Assembly (NCBI RefSeq): GCF_026250525.1
Contig: NZ_CP111067.1
Span: 1-64,000, forward strand
Reading direction: 5' to 3'
DNA from: Chondrinema litorale
Lineage (GTDB): Bacteria > Bacteroidota > Bacteroidia > Cytophagales > Flammeovirgaceae
Length of the DNA stretch: 64,000 nt
Positions 47,385 to 56,393 of this stretch are shown one piece after another. Below the pieces are notes generated by a model, which saw nothing but the letters and a program-made list of their open reading frames with translations, was not told where the DNA came from and did not search any database. A program made the position numbers and the translations under genes. Positions within the stretch are counted from its first letter, which is position 1. The number at the start of each line of letters is the position of its first letter.

Positions 47385-48058
47385 ATCATTATAAATCGAA
47401 GATGATACATATATGCAATCTCAAACTATAAAGTTCGAAATTCACATTAAAAACAAGTTTATTTCTTATAAAACCTAAAATACAGTCTAAAAAAAGCATA
47501 AACTTTAATATGCTCAAAGCAAATACTAGATTATCTTAAATAAAGATATTATACCTAATTAATTGTAAGTATCGGAAAGATTTTAAAGTACGAAATGAAG
47601 GAATATTTTCAAACAGTTACTCTAAATCGAATAAAGTTTTATCTAAAAAAGGAAGTAAAATTATCTAGACTTACAAAGAAGATGTAAGGAAATAAAAGCG
47701 CAACTTAATGCAAAATTTGGAATAGAAAATCTAAATAATAAGAAGGGTGCTTACAGATCAAACATTTCAATTTTATAAACTAAACCACTCTGCACTGAAA
47801 GTACAGAGGTTTAATTATGGGGACTGAAAGTCCCTACTCTAACATTATATTAGAGTCAACATAGATTTTCAATATATTTATTTCTGGATGATATGAATGA
47901 TTTAAAGTATCATAGCTTAAGTTCTTTTTATTTATTTGCTTCATCTATCTAACTTTATAGATTTTTTCGCAATACTAAAGTACTGTACTTAAAGTACAGG
48001 GTTTTAAACCCATTTCTGAGACCAATAAATTCAGTAAAAAATTCCATTTAGTAACTAC
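47385..48058. other. Gap with compact hairpins and a possible gene remnant
   Basis: No intact gene is seen in 674 bp. An open stretch near 47660-47776 (plus strand) encodes QRRCKEIKAQLNAKFG and ends KKGAYRSNISIL before a stop, without a start, and could be the tail of a decayed gene. It is followed by four closely spaced stem-loops. The arrangement resembles the structured ends of IS200/IS605-type or REP-like elements. Confidence 0.45.
47782..48011. repeat. Cluster of four short stem-loops
   Basis: Visible stems: 47788-47808 (CTCTG.ACT GAA AGT.CAGAG, extended outward by AAAC/GTTT), 47820-47834 (GGGACT GAA AGTCCC), 47836-47856 (ACTCTAA / TTAGAGT) and 47983-47999 (CTGTAC TTAAA GTACAG), the last overlapping GGGTTTTAAACCC. 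Two share the same ACT-GAA-AGT apex, so they are related units. Confidence 0.6.
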
Positions 48059-48376
48059 TTAATTCTTTTGTTTTCCTGCAAAGAAAAGGGCTATATAAGG
48101 TAGGTAAGAGAGCCTTTTTTTAAACAATGTATAAAATAGCTGGCTCTCTCGCTTGCCATCTTTTATTATTTTTCCTTTCAAATCATAAAAGCTCTTTTGA
48201 TATTCTAATACAAATGACTTTAAAATATATTTTGATCTTTCTACTTTGAGCAACAATGAATTACTAAGTATCTTTAACCCTCCTTCCCAAAACAAATATA
48301 TACTGTAATAGATCGCTATAGATAGGAGGATATATACAAGCATTAGAACCACTAACCATATTGCTAAATTTCCCAT
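48059..48376 (-). CDS. Hypothetical membrane protein (105 aa)
   Basis: I do not recognise it. The first ~30 residues are strongly hydrophobic (LAIWLVVLMLVYILLSIAIYYSIYLFW), followed by a basic, probably cytoplasmic tail with FKKRLSYLPYIALFFAGK at the end. It is next to a second small membrane gene on the same strand 94 bp upstream, so the two may form one transcript. Confidence 0.5.
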   Translation of the reverse strand: MGNLAIWLVVLMLVYILLSIAIYYSIYLFWEGGLKILSNSLLLKVERSKYILKSFVLEYQKSFYDLKGKIIKDGKRESQLFYTLFKKRLSYLPYIALFFAGKQKN

Positions 48377-48470
48377 CGATTTTTCACATTTAAGTTCAAA
48401 ATAAGTTAGTATATACTTTTTACTATTGATCTATTCTAAAAATCACTTATTCCTTTCAAAAGGGAGTATG

Positions 48471-48740
48471 TTATTTCTGATTGATACTTTTAGGGTCACA
48501 CCTAATTTTAATAAGCAATAGGCTTCCTAAAATAAAACTAGAAAACACTGCTTCTGTAAAAAACAAACCACCACGTATTAGTGAAGAAAAAATCCACAGC
48601 ACTATAATGCATATAGTACTAACTATCATAATAGCATTTCTTGAACTACTTTTTACCTTAGACTTAGGTTTAATAGAAATCTCTTTGTGAATGACTTGTG
48701 ACTCTTCTACTATATCTATTTCTTGGTTTATGTAGTTCAT
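48471..48740 (-). CDS. Hypothetical two-helix membrane protein (89 aa)
   Basis: No family recognised. A charged N-terminus of ~35 residues is followed by two hydrophobic helices (near 37-56 and 62-80) and a short basic tail. It is divergent from the LysR gene with a 93-bp gap, so it may be a target of that regulator, as divergent neighbours often are. This is inference only. Confidence 0.5.
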   Translation of the reverse strand: MNYINQEIDIVEESQVIHKEISIKPKSKVKSSSRNAIMIVSTICIIVLWIFSSLIRGGLFFTEAVFSSFILGSLLLIKIRCDPKSINQK

Positions 48741-48833
48741 AAAATTGATTTTTTGGGTGATCAGTAACTAAATATAATAGGATAATTAATACACTTTTAT
48801 TTATATTATATATGATATACATAAACAATATTT

Positions 48834-49757
48834 ATGGATTATACTTTGCACCAACTGAAAGTATTCCTCAAAGTAGTTGAGGTTCAAAGTGTTACAAAAG
48901 CTTCTGAAGAACTTTTTTTAACTCAACCAGCTGTTTCTATACAATTAAAAAAATTTCAAGATCAGTTCTCTGTACCGCTTACAGAGGTAATAGGCAGAAA
49001 ATTATACATTACAGATTTTGGGAAAGAAATAGCTAAAGCAGCTGAAAAAATATTGGCTGAGATAGAGCTAATTAATTACAAAACAATGACCTACCAAAAC
49101 CAATTAGCAGGTCGGTTACGTATCTCCGTAGCATCTACTGGCAAGTATGTAATGCCTTATTTTTTAGCTGGATTTATGCGTGAACATAGAGGAGTAGATC
49201 TTATTATGGATGTAACTAACAAAACCTTGGTTGTAAAAAGCTTAGAACAAAACCTTGTAGATTTTTCTTTGGTATCTATTATTCCAGAACAGTTAGATAT
49301 TAACAACTTGCAGCTTTTGCAAAACAAACTTTATCTTATAGGCAGCACTGACTTAAAACACAGAAAAGACAAGTCAAAAATAAAAATATTTGAGGAGTAT
49401 CCTCTAATTTACAGAGAGCCAGGCTCAGCAACACGTAATGCTATGGAGGAATTTATAAAAGGAAAAAACCTTCCTACTTATAAGAAAATTGAATTGACTT
49501 CTAACGAAGCCGTAAAACAAGCTGTAATTGCAGGTTTAGGCTATTCCATTATGCCCTTAATTGGAATTAAAAATGAATTAAAAAATGGAGAGATTGAAAT
49601 AATACCCTTTCAAGGTTTGCCTATTGTGACACATTGGAACTTGGTTTGGTTAAAACCAAAAAATTTATCACCAGTAGCCCAAGCGTTTATTAAATATATA
49701 AAACAAGAAAAAGTGAATATTACGCTAAAACAGTTTGACTGGTATGAGAAATACTAG
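48834..49757 (+). CDS. LysR-family transcriptional regulator
   Basis: 307 residues. The N-terminal winged helix-turn-helix is clear: LHQLKVFLKVVEVQSVTKASEELFLTQPAVSIQLKKFQ. The C-terminal periplasmic-binding-protein-like sensor follows from ~90 (LRISVASTGKYVMPYFLAGF, VDFSLVSIIPEQLDINNL, GLGYSIMPL), most like the CbbR/CysB-style group. The effector is unknown. It is divergent from two small membrane genes and the nearest candidate regulator for the surface-glycan genes. Confidence 0.92.
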   Translation: MDYTLHQLKVFLKVVEVQSVTKASEELFLTQPAVSIQLKKFQDQFSVPLTEVIGRKLYITDFGKEIAKAAEKILAEIELINYKTMTYQNQLAGRLRISVASTGKYVMPYFLAGFMREHRGVDLIMDVTNKTLVVKSLEQNLVDFSLVSIIPEQLDINNLQLLQNKLYLIGSTDLKHRKDKSKIKIFEEYPLIYREPGSATRNAMEEFIKGKNLPTYKKIELTSNEAVKQAVIAGLGYSIMPLIGIKNELKNGEIEIIPFQGLPIVTHWNLVWLKPKNLSPVAQAFIKYIKQEKVNITLKQFDWYEKY

Positions 49758-50164
49758 AATCGCAGATTGCACACTCATATTCAGTGTTTTGCGAATGCCA
49801 ATAAAAAGTATTTTTTAGTCTGATTCTAGCTGCCTATACATCTTCATAAATTAAATCAATTGTATCTCAACTTAAACTTGAGAATGTAATACAAAAAAAA
49901 AGCCCGGACAAAAGTCCGAGCATTTATTAAATGTCTTTTTTGTTGTTATTTAAAGCTAATGAATATGATAATACCATACCAAAACATCTGCTGATAAATT
50001 ATTTATTTTTTTAACCTTACTAGCATTTTTAGGCCATTTTGAAGGAAATTTCCAAGTAGTATTAGGTAAATAGGACGCATTCTGATTTCCCTTAAAAAAA
50101 ATTGCAGAGTTCTTAAATAGAAGTTACCTCCACTTACTAATCCTTATAAAAAACGTTGCGCTTT
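49758..50164. other. Gap between LysR and par genes
   Basis: This 407-bp stretch has a bidirectional-looking terminator at 49893-49921 and no convincing gene. The remainder is AT-rich and otherwise unremarkable. Confidence 0.5.
49893..49921 (-). terminator. Terminator of the par operon
   Basis: GCTCGGAC TTTT GTCCGGGC on the minus strand is followed by nine T. It lies 244 bp after the end of the ParA partner gene. The hairpin can also stop the LysR transcript from the other side, but with a poorer T-run. Confidence 0.85.
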
Positions 50165-50587
50165 TTATTTCTTCGCATTCGGTCTTCTGGCTTTCTTTTC
50201 TTCTATATCGCGAATGTATTTAGGGCGAGATTGTATTTTTCCTTCATAAGCCTCTAAATACTTTTCTAATGCCTCATTAATAATGGTTGACTGATTCACC
50301 TCAATATCACCTTGGGTGTATTTACGGGTAAAAACCAAGTCTTTTACCTTTTCGAGTATCTCCGGATCTACAAAGAAAGTATGGCGCTTTGGTTCATTAG
50401 AGGCCTTTGCCCTTTTCTTGCTACTCGCCTTCTCCCCTACTGGCTTTGCAGCTTTTTTGGTAGTTTTGGTTTCCGATTCTTCTGTGGTTTTGCTAATCGG
50501 TTTTCCTTTGCCCAAAGGAATATCGTCATCATCAAGAATTCTCTTTTTGGGCCTTTTAAAAGGCAATAGATTTTTTTCTTCACTCAT
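50165..50587 (-). CDS. ParA partner, putative ribbon-helix-helix centromere-binding protein
   Basis: 140 residues. The first ~60 are lysine-rich and disordered. The C-terminal part reads KRHTFFVDPEILEKVKDLVFTRKYTQGDIEVNQSTIINEALEKYLEAYEGK, a strand followed by two helices as in RHH DNA-binding domains. The gene starts 1 bp after parA. Its size, charge and position are those of plasmid ParB/ParG-type adaptors. Direct sequence recognition of a named family is lacking. Confidence 0.75.
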   Translation of the reverse strand: MSEEKNLLPFKRPKKRILDDDDIPLGKGKPISKTTEESETKTTKKAAKPVGEKASSKKRAKASNEPKRHTFFVDPEILEKVKDLVFTRKYTQGDIEVNQSTIINEALEKYLEAYEGKIQSRPKYIRDIEEKKARRPNAKK

Positions 50588-50588
50588 A

Positions 50589-51395
50589 TCACATGCGTTT
50601 TAAAATTTCATTAACCAAGTCTCTGTAGTCTTTTAAGCCTTTAAATGGCTCTTTTTTCTTTACCAAACTACTTTGTTTTTTATAAGCATCGTGCTCTTCT
50701 AACTCTCGACCACTGTGTGTAGCTTCTTGTATAGTAATATTTTCGTGGATGTAGGTATTAAGAAAAATATCGGGATGATTTTGATTGAAGTACTCCACCA
50801 AATCTTCGTGACTGCGGGTTTTTACTCTGTAACGGGTTAAGAAAATACCCAAGACCTCTAAACTTGGATTGGCTTTCTTCTTAAATTTTACAATCTGCTC
50901 TAAGATGTTTTCTACTCCGTTGATGCTAAAACTGTGTGCTTCTGATGGCACCAAAACATAATCGCTGGCAAGCAATGCATTTTGGGTAATTATCTCCAAA
51001 TTGGGCGGACAATCTAACAACATAAAATCGCACATATCGCGTGCTGCATCTATCAGTTGTTTTACAATTTTTCTAGGGTTTTCGTACTGGTATTCATCGT
51101 CTTTTTTGAGGTTATCCATAAAGTCTATAGAAGTGAGTTCGGGTGAGCCACCAACCAATACCAAGTTCTCATTAATTGGTGTTGCTTTTAACTTTCTGTG
51201 TGTAAAAAGACAGTCGTGGATGTTGCGGTCTTCCGGATCGATACCCAGTGAAATGGTAAGGTCACTTTGTGGATCTAAATCTATTAAAATTACAGTGTAA
51301 CCCAAACGGGAAAGTACACTACCCATAGCAGCACAAGATGTTGTTTTTGCTACGCCTCCTTTTTCGTTGGCAATGCTGATTACTTTAGCTGACAT
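50589..51395 (-). CDS. parA: ParA-family partition ATPase
   Basis: 268 residues. The deviant Walker A motif is ANEKGGVAKTT at 9-19, Walker A' is VILIDLDPQSDLTISLG near 35-51, and Walker B is CDFMLLDCPPNLEII near 117-131. It has no long N-terminal HTH extension, so it is type Ib-like or of the short Soj group and probably does not repress its own operon. It partitions the replicon together with its partner. The two genes and the initiators define a plasmid- or chromid-type backbone. Confidence 0.95.
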   Translation of the reverse strand: MSAKVISIANEKGGVAKTTSCAAMGSVLSRLGYTVILIDLDPQSDLTISLGIDPEDRNIHDCLFTHRKLKATPINENLVLVGGSPELTSIDFMDNLKKDDEYQYENPRKIVKQLIDAARDMCDFMLLDCPPNLEIITQNALLASDYVLVPSEAHSFSINGVENILEQIVKFKKKANPSLEVLGIFLTRYRVKTRSHEDLVEYFNQNHPDIFLNTYIHENITIQEATHSGRELEEHDAYKKQSSLVKKKEPFKGLKDYRDLVNEILKRM

Positions 51396-51416
51396 TAATT
51401 TATATATGATTGTTTG

Positions 51417-51447
51417 TTAAAGTATATATAAGCAATTGTAACCAAAA
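51417..51447 (-). promoter_or_regulatory. Possible parA promoter
   Basis: On the minus strand TTTTG and TACTTTA are spaced 18 bp, near the Bacteroidota pattern of TTTG and TAnnTTTG. It lies 22 bp upstream of the parA start. The match to the -7 box is imperfect. Confidence 0.3.
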
Positions 51448-51841
51448 GAAAACTAAAACAAAAATATTTAAATATATACTTTCTTATTTTTAATTATGAT
51501 TAGTGTAGTAAGTATATGTTTACATATAAAAACATAAGATTAATTATGATTAGATAACAAAACATTTATGAAATTGGAAATAAACAGTAGATGAATAAAG
51601 CTTTTTAAGAATAATTTGATTGATTAATAAGGAGTAGGTCATTTTATGATCGAAATATCTTTATAAGCTTTAAAAAGCGACTATCTAAAGCTTTAATATT
51701 TATGTTCCTTTTAGGAAAGACAAAATAATTACCTGCGAGTAAAATATTAGCTATAATAAAAACTCAGTAATAAAAATATTAACAAGGAAAAACTTAGAGG
51801 ATTCATTAATAAAATATTGATAATCAGTATCTTAATCATAA

Positions 51842-51880
51842 ATAAAAAACACCTCCCAAGAAATATTCTTAGAAGGTGTA
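51842..51880 (-). terminator. Terminator after the 980-aa gene
   Basis: On the minus strand ACACCTTCTAAGAA pairs with TTCTTGGGAGGTGT, followed by TTTTTT. It lies 35 bp after the stop. Confidence 0.85.
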
Positions 51881-51914
51881 AAATACAACATACATACAGG
51901 GACTTAATACATTG

Positions 51915-54857
51915 TTAGCAGGCAACCAAACTTAAAACCTTGGTGAGGCTTTTGGTGCTTGCCCAATCATTCATCTTGGCATTCAGTACTTCAGGGCTTT
52001 GTTTGTTTGTTCGGCTTACTATTTCTAAATAAATTTCTAATAGCTTTTTAAGGCCTTTTATCGGCTCTGCAGGCAAATGCAGCAATATATTTTCTATTAG
52101 ATCTTGTAACTGCTCATTGTGGTAAACAGAAATGTTGAGCATATTTTCTGTGAGTAAGTCTGTAAATCGCTTCAACGGCACAAACTCAATACTAAAATGT
52201 TTACCAATGTACTCACCTAGTTTTTCATTGTTTATCTGTTGAGTTCTGGTGCTTTGTATCCATAATTCGCCAGCCAATGCACGAACTGTTTTATCAGAAG
52301 AAAGCATACAAGCAGCCACAAACAAATGCGCCATATTGCCCAACGGTAGGGGATGAGTCGTTAACTGCTCAAGCAAACTCAGGCTAATTTTCTTATGGTC
52401 TTCACCGAAAAAGTTAGCATCCCTAAAATTTAAATCTGTGAATTTAGCAATCAAGTTTTCAGGATTATTTGGGTAAAGGCTGTACAAACGCGCTACGTCG
52501 TTTTTCATGGCTAATGCCCAATCTACCTGAATATGCACAGCTTCGTATAGCATGCATTTTTGCTCATTCGATGTCATTAACTGAGTTAAAACCCTTTTAA
52601 AAAACGGAACCACTTTTTGCTGTTTAGACTTATCTATGTCTATTCTCAAGACTCTCCTATAATCCTTATAGTCAACATAACCATTCTTTTTGTAATCCCA
52701 TCTTTGTGTTTGAAATAGCTCACTAAGTACCTTCCAATTGTATTGCCCAGTAAACTTTACCCTCTCAGTTTGGCTATAGGCAAAGTCTTTAAACTCATCA
52801 TACACCACCTCTGGATTTTTAGTAAGTGCTGCCGTAAACCAATGGGCTTGATTGCGGAAAGGCCCCACTGGTTTGGCATCTTTCTCAAACAAAAAGTAAA
52901 GTAACTCTCTGGTTTCACCAATTAATTCTGTCATTACCCTTGGTAACAAATGGGCAGTATCTTTTAAGCAAGTTCTACTCATGGCTATTTGCATATCCAT
53001 ATGAGGCACTTCTTTGCCAGCCTTTTGCCATTGCAATACTCTTTCGAGCAATGTTTCAGGATCAATCCAACAAGATTGATGGGTAGGAGTAGACAACAAT
53101 GGCAGTTTTACTTGTGCTTTTATCAGTGCCAGTGTCTCCAACATTTTTAGCTGAAAAGGCTCATAAATTCTACTTTTGCAGAAAGGTGTCCAGCGAATGA
53201 GTGGATATATTCTAAATTTATTTCTTGAATACTGCACGCTATGTTCCGTTTCACTGGCTACATATTTCTTATACAATTTTTTCAGTTTTTTGCCTCCATC
53301 CGGAAAGCGTCTCATGAGCACGCAAGCATATTCGATAAAGAAAATAGCAAGCATATGATCGAGCGAGCCCATATTAGCACGCCAATCTTCGGTAACCATT
53401 TTAAAAGCTCTTTGTAAAGCAGGCTCAAAACGATCTATGTTTTCTCCATCCAATTCACCATTCAATCTCACCAAAGCATCTTGAAAAATATCTATATGTG
53501 CCGGATCATTATTATCAAATGCTTGGCTCGCTAAAAACATTAAATCATCGATATTCTCAGGAATAGTGATTTGATTTTCTGGTGAGAGCACTTCATTTAC
53601 TTCTTCTATCACCAACATAGTATCTTCCTCAAAATCAGCATTTTGCTCTAAAACTTCTTGTGGAATAAATGAAGCAAGCTGCTCTCTAGCTTCAAACAAA
53701 ATCGACTCAGAAAATGTACTGATACTCGCTAGCAATTGTTCGTCTTCCACATTCCCATACTTGGCAATTAGCTTGGCAGTTCTTTTTTGAATAGCTGCAT
53801 CAGCATGCAAAAATGCTTGTGAAGCAGTTTGGCAAATTTCAGAAGTCTTATCTTGATGTTTTCTAGCTGCTTTATCAAGAATCATTAAAGTACTATTTAC
53901 TACGCCTTTTACTTCGCTGGTAATCAGTACATTGCTGTATTCAAGAAAATCTGCCAGTTGAAAAGTTTTGTGTACACAAAGTTTTTTGAAATGATTTAAC
54001 ATCACATTCACTGGTTTAGAATGCGCAGAATTGAAAACCGCCATCATATCGTTTTGGAGTTCCAGTTCTTCTTCTTCTGTTGGTTCCAAATGAACAAACA
54101 GGTCTATAAACCATTGGGTGAGTAATTTATTAAAATTCATGGTGGTAGCAGATAAACAATGGGTTAATAATTTTTTGCGATCGATTTTGTCCTCTGCTGC
54201 CAGTTTTTTAAAGATGTCTTTCCAATCTACAAATTGATCGTAACAATTTGAGAGAGTTACAGAAGTCTGCATCCAATTGATCCGAGAATCATAAGAAAAA
54301 AGAAGCCAGATGTGTTCATCAAGAGTTTCTGGATATAAAAGAAGATTCTTTTCATTCAGAAAATCAACATATTTATTCTTTTTTACATTTAAGTTAAAAA
54401 TAAATTTAGGTAAATGCTTTACGATAAGTTGTGGAGATGGATTAAAAACTTTTCTTTTATAAAGCTCCATCATCCATTTGTAATCCATGTTAAAAACTGC
54501 CCAAAAATCTCTTTCAGCAGTTTCATTCATAAAATCTCCAAACCAATCTGGAATGTAGAAGTTAAATACTCTTTCTATTAATGATTGATCTAACCAATGA
54601 CTACCTTTTCTTTTAAACTCACTGGCAGTATAGCAAACAAACTTTGTTGCTTCTATAATCTGCTCTTTCGTTTTACGGTTATTCACTCCCCAAACACTCC
54701 AACTATCTGAAGTTAGCTTATGACGTTTTTCTATATGTTCAATTTCTTTAGCTAAGTTTCTGCGCTGTTTATTATCCAATTTTTCAAGAAATGGAAAAAC
54801 TTCTGATAGCTTATTTCTTGTAAGAATATTTTCGAGTTGTTGTATATCTGTTGTCAT
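51915..54857 (-). CDS. Large helical protein paired with SWIM protein (980 aa)
   Basis: 980 residues, no signal peptide, no membrane helix, almost entirely helical with HEAT-like character in the middle (~300-400: LILDKAARKHQDKTSEICQTASQAFLHADAAIQKRTAKLIAKYG). As I remember it, the length and SWIM neighbour match the DUF6493 group, but this needs a profile search. It begins 3 bp after the SWIM gene stop, so they are co-translated. In related loci such genes accompany a MoxR-type ATPase and a VWA protein, neither of which is here. The function is unknown; a scaffold role is a guess. Confidence 0.7.
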   Translation of the reverse strand: MTTDIQQLENILTRNKLSEVFPFLEKLDNKQRRNLAKEIEHIEKRHKLTSDSWSVWGVNNRKTKEQIIEATKFVCYTASEFKRKGSHWLDQSLIERVFNFYIPDWFGDFMNETAERDFWAVFNMDYKWMMELYKRKVFNPSPQLIVKHLPKFIFNLNVKKNKYVDFLNEKNLLLYPETLDEHIWLLFSYDSRINWMQTSVTLSNCYDQFVDWKDIFKKLAAEDKIDRKKLLTHCLSATTMNFNKLLTQWFIDLFVHLEPTEEEELELQNDMMAVFNSAHSKPVNVMLNHFKKLCVHKTFQLADFLEYSNVLITSEVKGVVNSTLMILDKAARKHQDKTSEICQTASQAFLHADAAIQKRTAKLIAKYGNVEDEQLLASISTFSESILFEAREQLASFIPQEVLEQNADFEEDTMLVIEEVNEVLSPENQITIPENIDDLMFLASQAFDNNDPAHIDIFQDALVRLNGELDGENIDRFEPALQRAFKMVTEDWRANMGSLDHMLAIFFIEYACVLMRRFPDGGKKLKKLYKKYVASETEHSVQYSRNKFRIYPLIRWTPFCKSRIYEPFQLKMLETLALIKAQVKLPLLSTPTHQSCWIDPETLLERVLQWQKAGKEVPHMDMQIAMSRTCLKDTAHLLPRVMTELIGETRELLYFLFEKDAKPVGPFRNQAHWFTAALTKNPEVVYDEFKDFAYSQTERVKFTGQYNWKVLSELFQTQRWDYKKNGYVDYKDYRRVLRIDIDKSKQQKVVPFFKRVLTQLMTSNEQKCMLYEAVHIQVDWALAMKNDVARLYSLYPNNPENLIAKFTDLNFRDANFFGEDHKKISLSLLEQLTTHPLPLGNMAHLFVAACMLSSDKTVRALAGELWIQSTRTQQINNEKLGEYIGKHFSIEFVPLKRFTDLLTENMLNISVYHNEQLQDLIENILLHLPAEPIKGLKKLLEIYLEIVSRTNKQSPEVLNAKMNDWASTKSLTKVLSLVAC

Positions 54858-54860
54858 AAC

Positions 54861-56198
54861 TTAGGAGATTTTCTTTTTTACAGCCAAAATATGTTTACAT
54901 ATGCCACGCTCGCCCTGATGGCGTGCATACCAAGTACAAGTGCAGCGAGATTTGTTGCCTTCAAGCAATACAGTGTGATGGATGCCGCTTCCCTCAACCA
55001 GAGCTTCTACTCTTTCTGCTGTATGGCTTACAATACTCACTTTGTCATCAGCCAAGAGTTTTTCGGCTTCTTTCATTCGGGGATTCAGACTGGTAATTCT
55101 GCTGAGGTTAAAAGGCAAACGGCGATAAAAGAAACTGTTTTCGTCTAAATCGAAACCCAGTAAACCCATTGCCGAAAGTCTGGTAGCCAGATTATTCATG
55201 TCTTTAAAGCCAATGTTTTCTTCAATAGCCATCATAGTCGGGTTAAACTCCTGATTGGCAAAACTGAAATTATCGAAGCGAGAAATAAGCGCTTCGGGCA
55301 CATCTTCAATTAAAGAAGCCAAGGCAGCACCTTCACCAGAAAAACCTCTCCAAGCATCTCTTGAAAGAGAAAAGGTAAAACGCACATCGCCAAAGTATAA
55401 CTGCCATGTAGTAGACTGCATGGTTTTATGAGCAAACACGCGTAATTCATCTGCCAGTGGCACCAATTGTTCCAACAAACGCAATCGATGAACACCGCCA
55501 ATACACACACCATTTTCCATTTTTGCTGGAGACAATACTGGACGATTGCCACGCATTCCCAAATAATAATCTGTCTTGGGTTTCCCCTTAGGAATGCTTC
55601 TTATAAACTGCACCGCTTGTATACGATTCATTCTAAAAACCTCTTCTGTATCTGCCAAATACAACTGTACAGTAGTTAAACCTTTAATCCATTTAGTAGG
55701 CAATGGCACTTTTTTCTCCACTACTTTTTCTCCATTTTTATGCAAGGCAACTTCTTTTTGCCCCACAGAAAGCAACACATCTTCTTTCTTTCTCACACTA
55801 CTTAAAGCGCTAATCATCCCTTGGTTAAAATCTACATTGGTTGTGCCATTTTCTAGAAATTCTCCATCATGTCCACCCGGCAATACATCTACTCTTGCAT
55901 ACACACCTGCACAATGCGAAAAACCTTCGAAACGAATTTTCTCATTGCCAGCCGTTACAATCGGGTCTTTCAACATCGCGATCTGAAAAGGAGAGAGGTT
56001 AAAACTCGACTTTACAGTATTTGAAAGCGTAATTAAACATCTAGCTGTAATGTAAGGATCGTTGAGTCTTCCCCAGAAAAAACAAGGAGCGTCCTTTTTC
56101 TCTACTTCGCTGTATTTAGCAAGTAGGAGCTCATCGGTATTACCTTGTTTTTTTAATCCGGAAGCAATAGAGTAGTGGTATGAAATGGTGTCTGACAT
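54861..56198 (-). CDS. SWIM zinc-finger protein
   Basis: 445 residues. The C-terminal SWIM motif CTCTWYARHQGERGICKH (near 425-442) has the CxC-x12-CxH pattern that binds zinc and contacts DNA or protein. The N-terminal ~400 residues have no recognised enzyme motif (YLGMRGNRPVLSPAKMENGVCIGGVHRLRLLEQL, ARVDVLPGGHDGEFLENGTTNVDFNQG). It is the first gene of a two-gene operon with the 980-residue protein. The operon sits next to the iteron origin and is transcribed away from it. Confidence 0.8.
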   Translation of the reverse strand: MSDTISYHYSIASGLKKQGNTDELLLAKYSEVEKKDAPCFFWGRLNDPYITARCLITLSNTVKSSFNLSPFQIAMLKDPIVTAGNEKIRFEGFSHCAGVYARVDVLPGGHDGEFLENGTTNVDFNQGMISALSSVRKKEDVLLSVGQKEVALHKNGEKVVEKKVPLPTKWIKGLTTVQLYLADTEEVFRMNRIQAVQFIRSIPKGKPKTDYYLGMRGNRPVLSPAKMENGVCIGGVHRLRLLEQLVPLADELRVFAHKTMQSTTWQLYFGDVRFTFSLSRDAWRGFSGEGAALASLIEDVPEALISRFDNFSFANQEFNPTMMAIEENIGFKDMNNLATRLSAMGLLGFDLDENSFFYRRLPFNLSRITSLNPRMKEAEKLLADDKVSIVSHTAERVEALVEGSGIHHTVLLEGNKSRCTCTWYARHQGERGICKHILAVKKKIS

Positions 56199-56393
56199 GG
56201 GAGAAAATGTTTTTGTTTTTTATTTATGACTAAGATATTTCCCCAGGTCGTAAGCTTTTTACGGACTAAAAATTTCAGTTGATTTTTTTTAATAAATGAA
56301 TATTTAAGCCTTAGATGACTTTCGTAATTTAATTTTATTGAAAAAACCTATTATCTAATTAGCTTTGACGTTTATCAATTTAAATTTTCAACA
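56199..56393. other. Promoter region of the SWIM operon
   Basis: About 195 bp between the SWIM start and the first iteron. It is AT-rich, with no coding frame. The SWIM operon promoter must lie here or in the iteron zone, so Rep binding could also affect that operon. Confidence 0.4.

Larger units (their letters stand above)
51396..51914. other. parA upstream region, candidate partition site
   Basis: 519 bp without a gene, extremely AT-rich. It contains two exact copies of TTAATTATGATTAG (51490-51503 and 51540-51553, spaced 50 bp) and several TATATA-rich inverted segments. A site for ParA-partner binding here is plausible. The right end holds the terminator of the 980-residue gene. Confidence 0.45.

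Noticed and set aside
47596..47691. Small plus-strand ORF (about 31 codons)
   Set aside because: Too short, no recognisable feature, and in another frame than the adjacent remnant; listed only as part of the gap.
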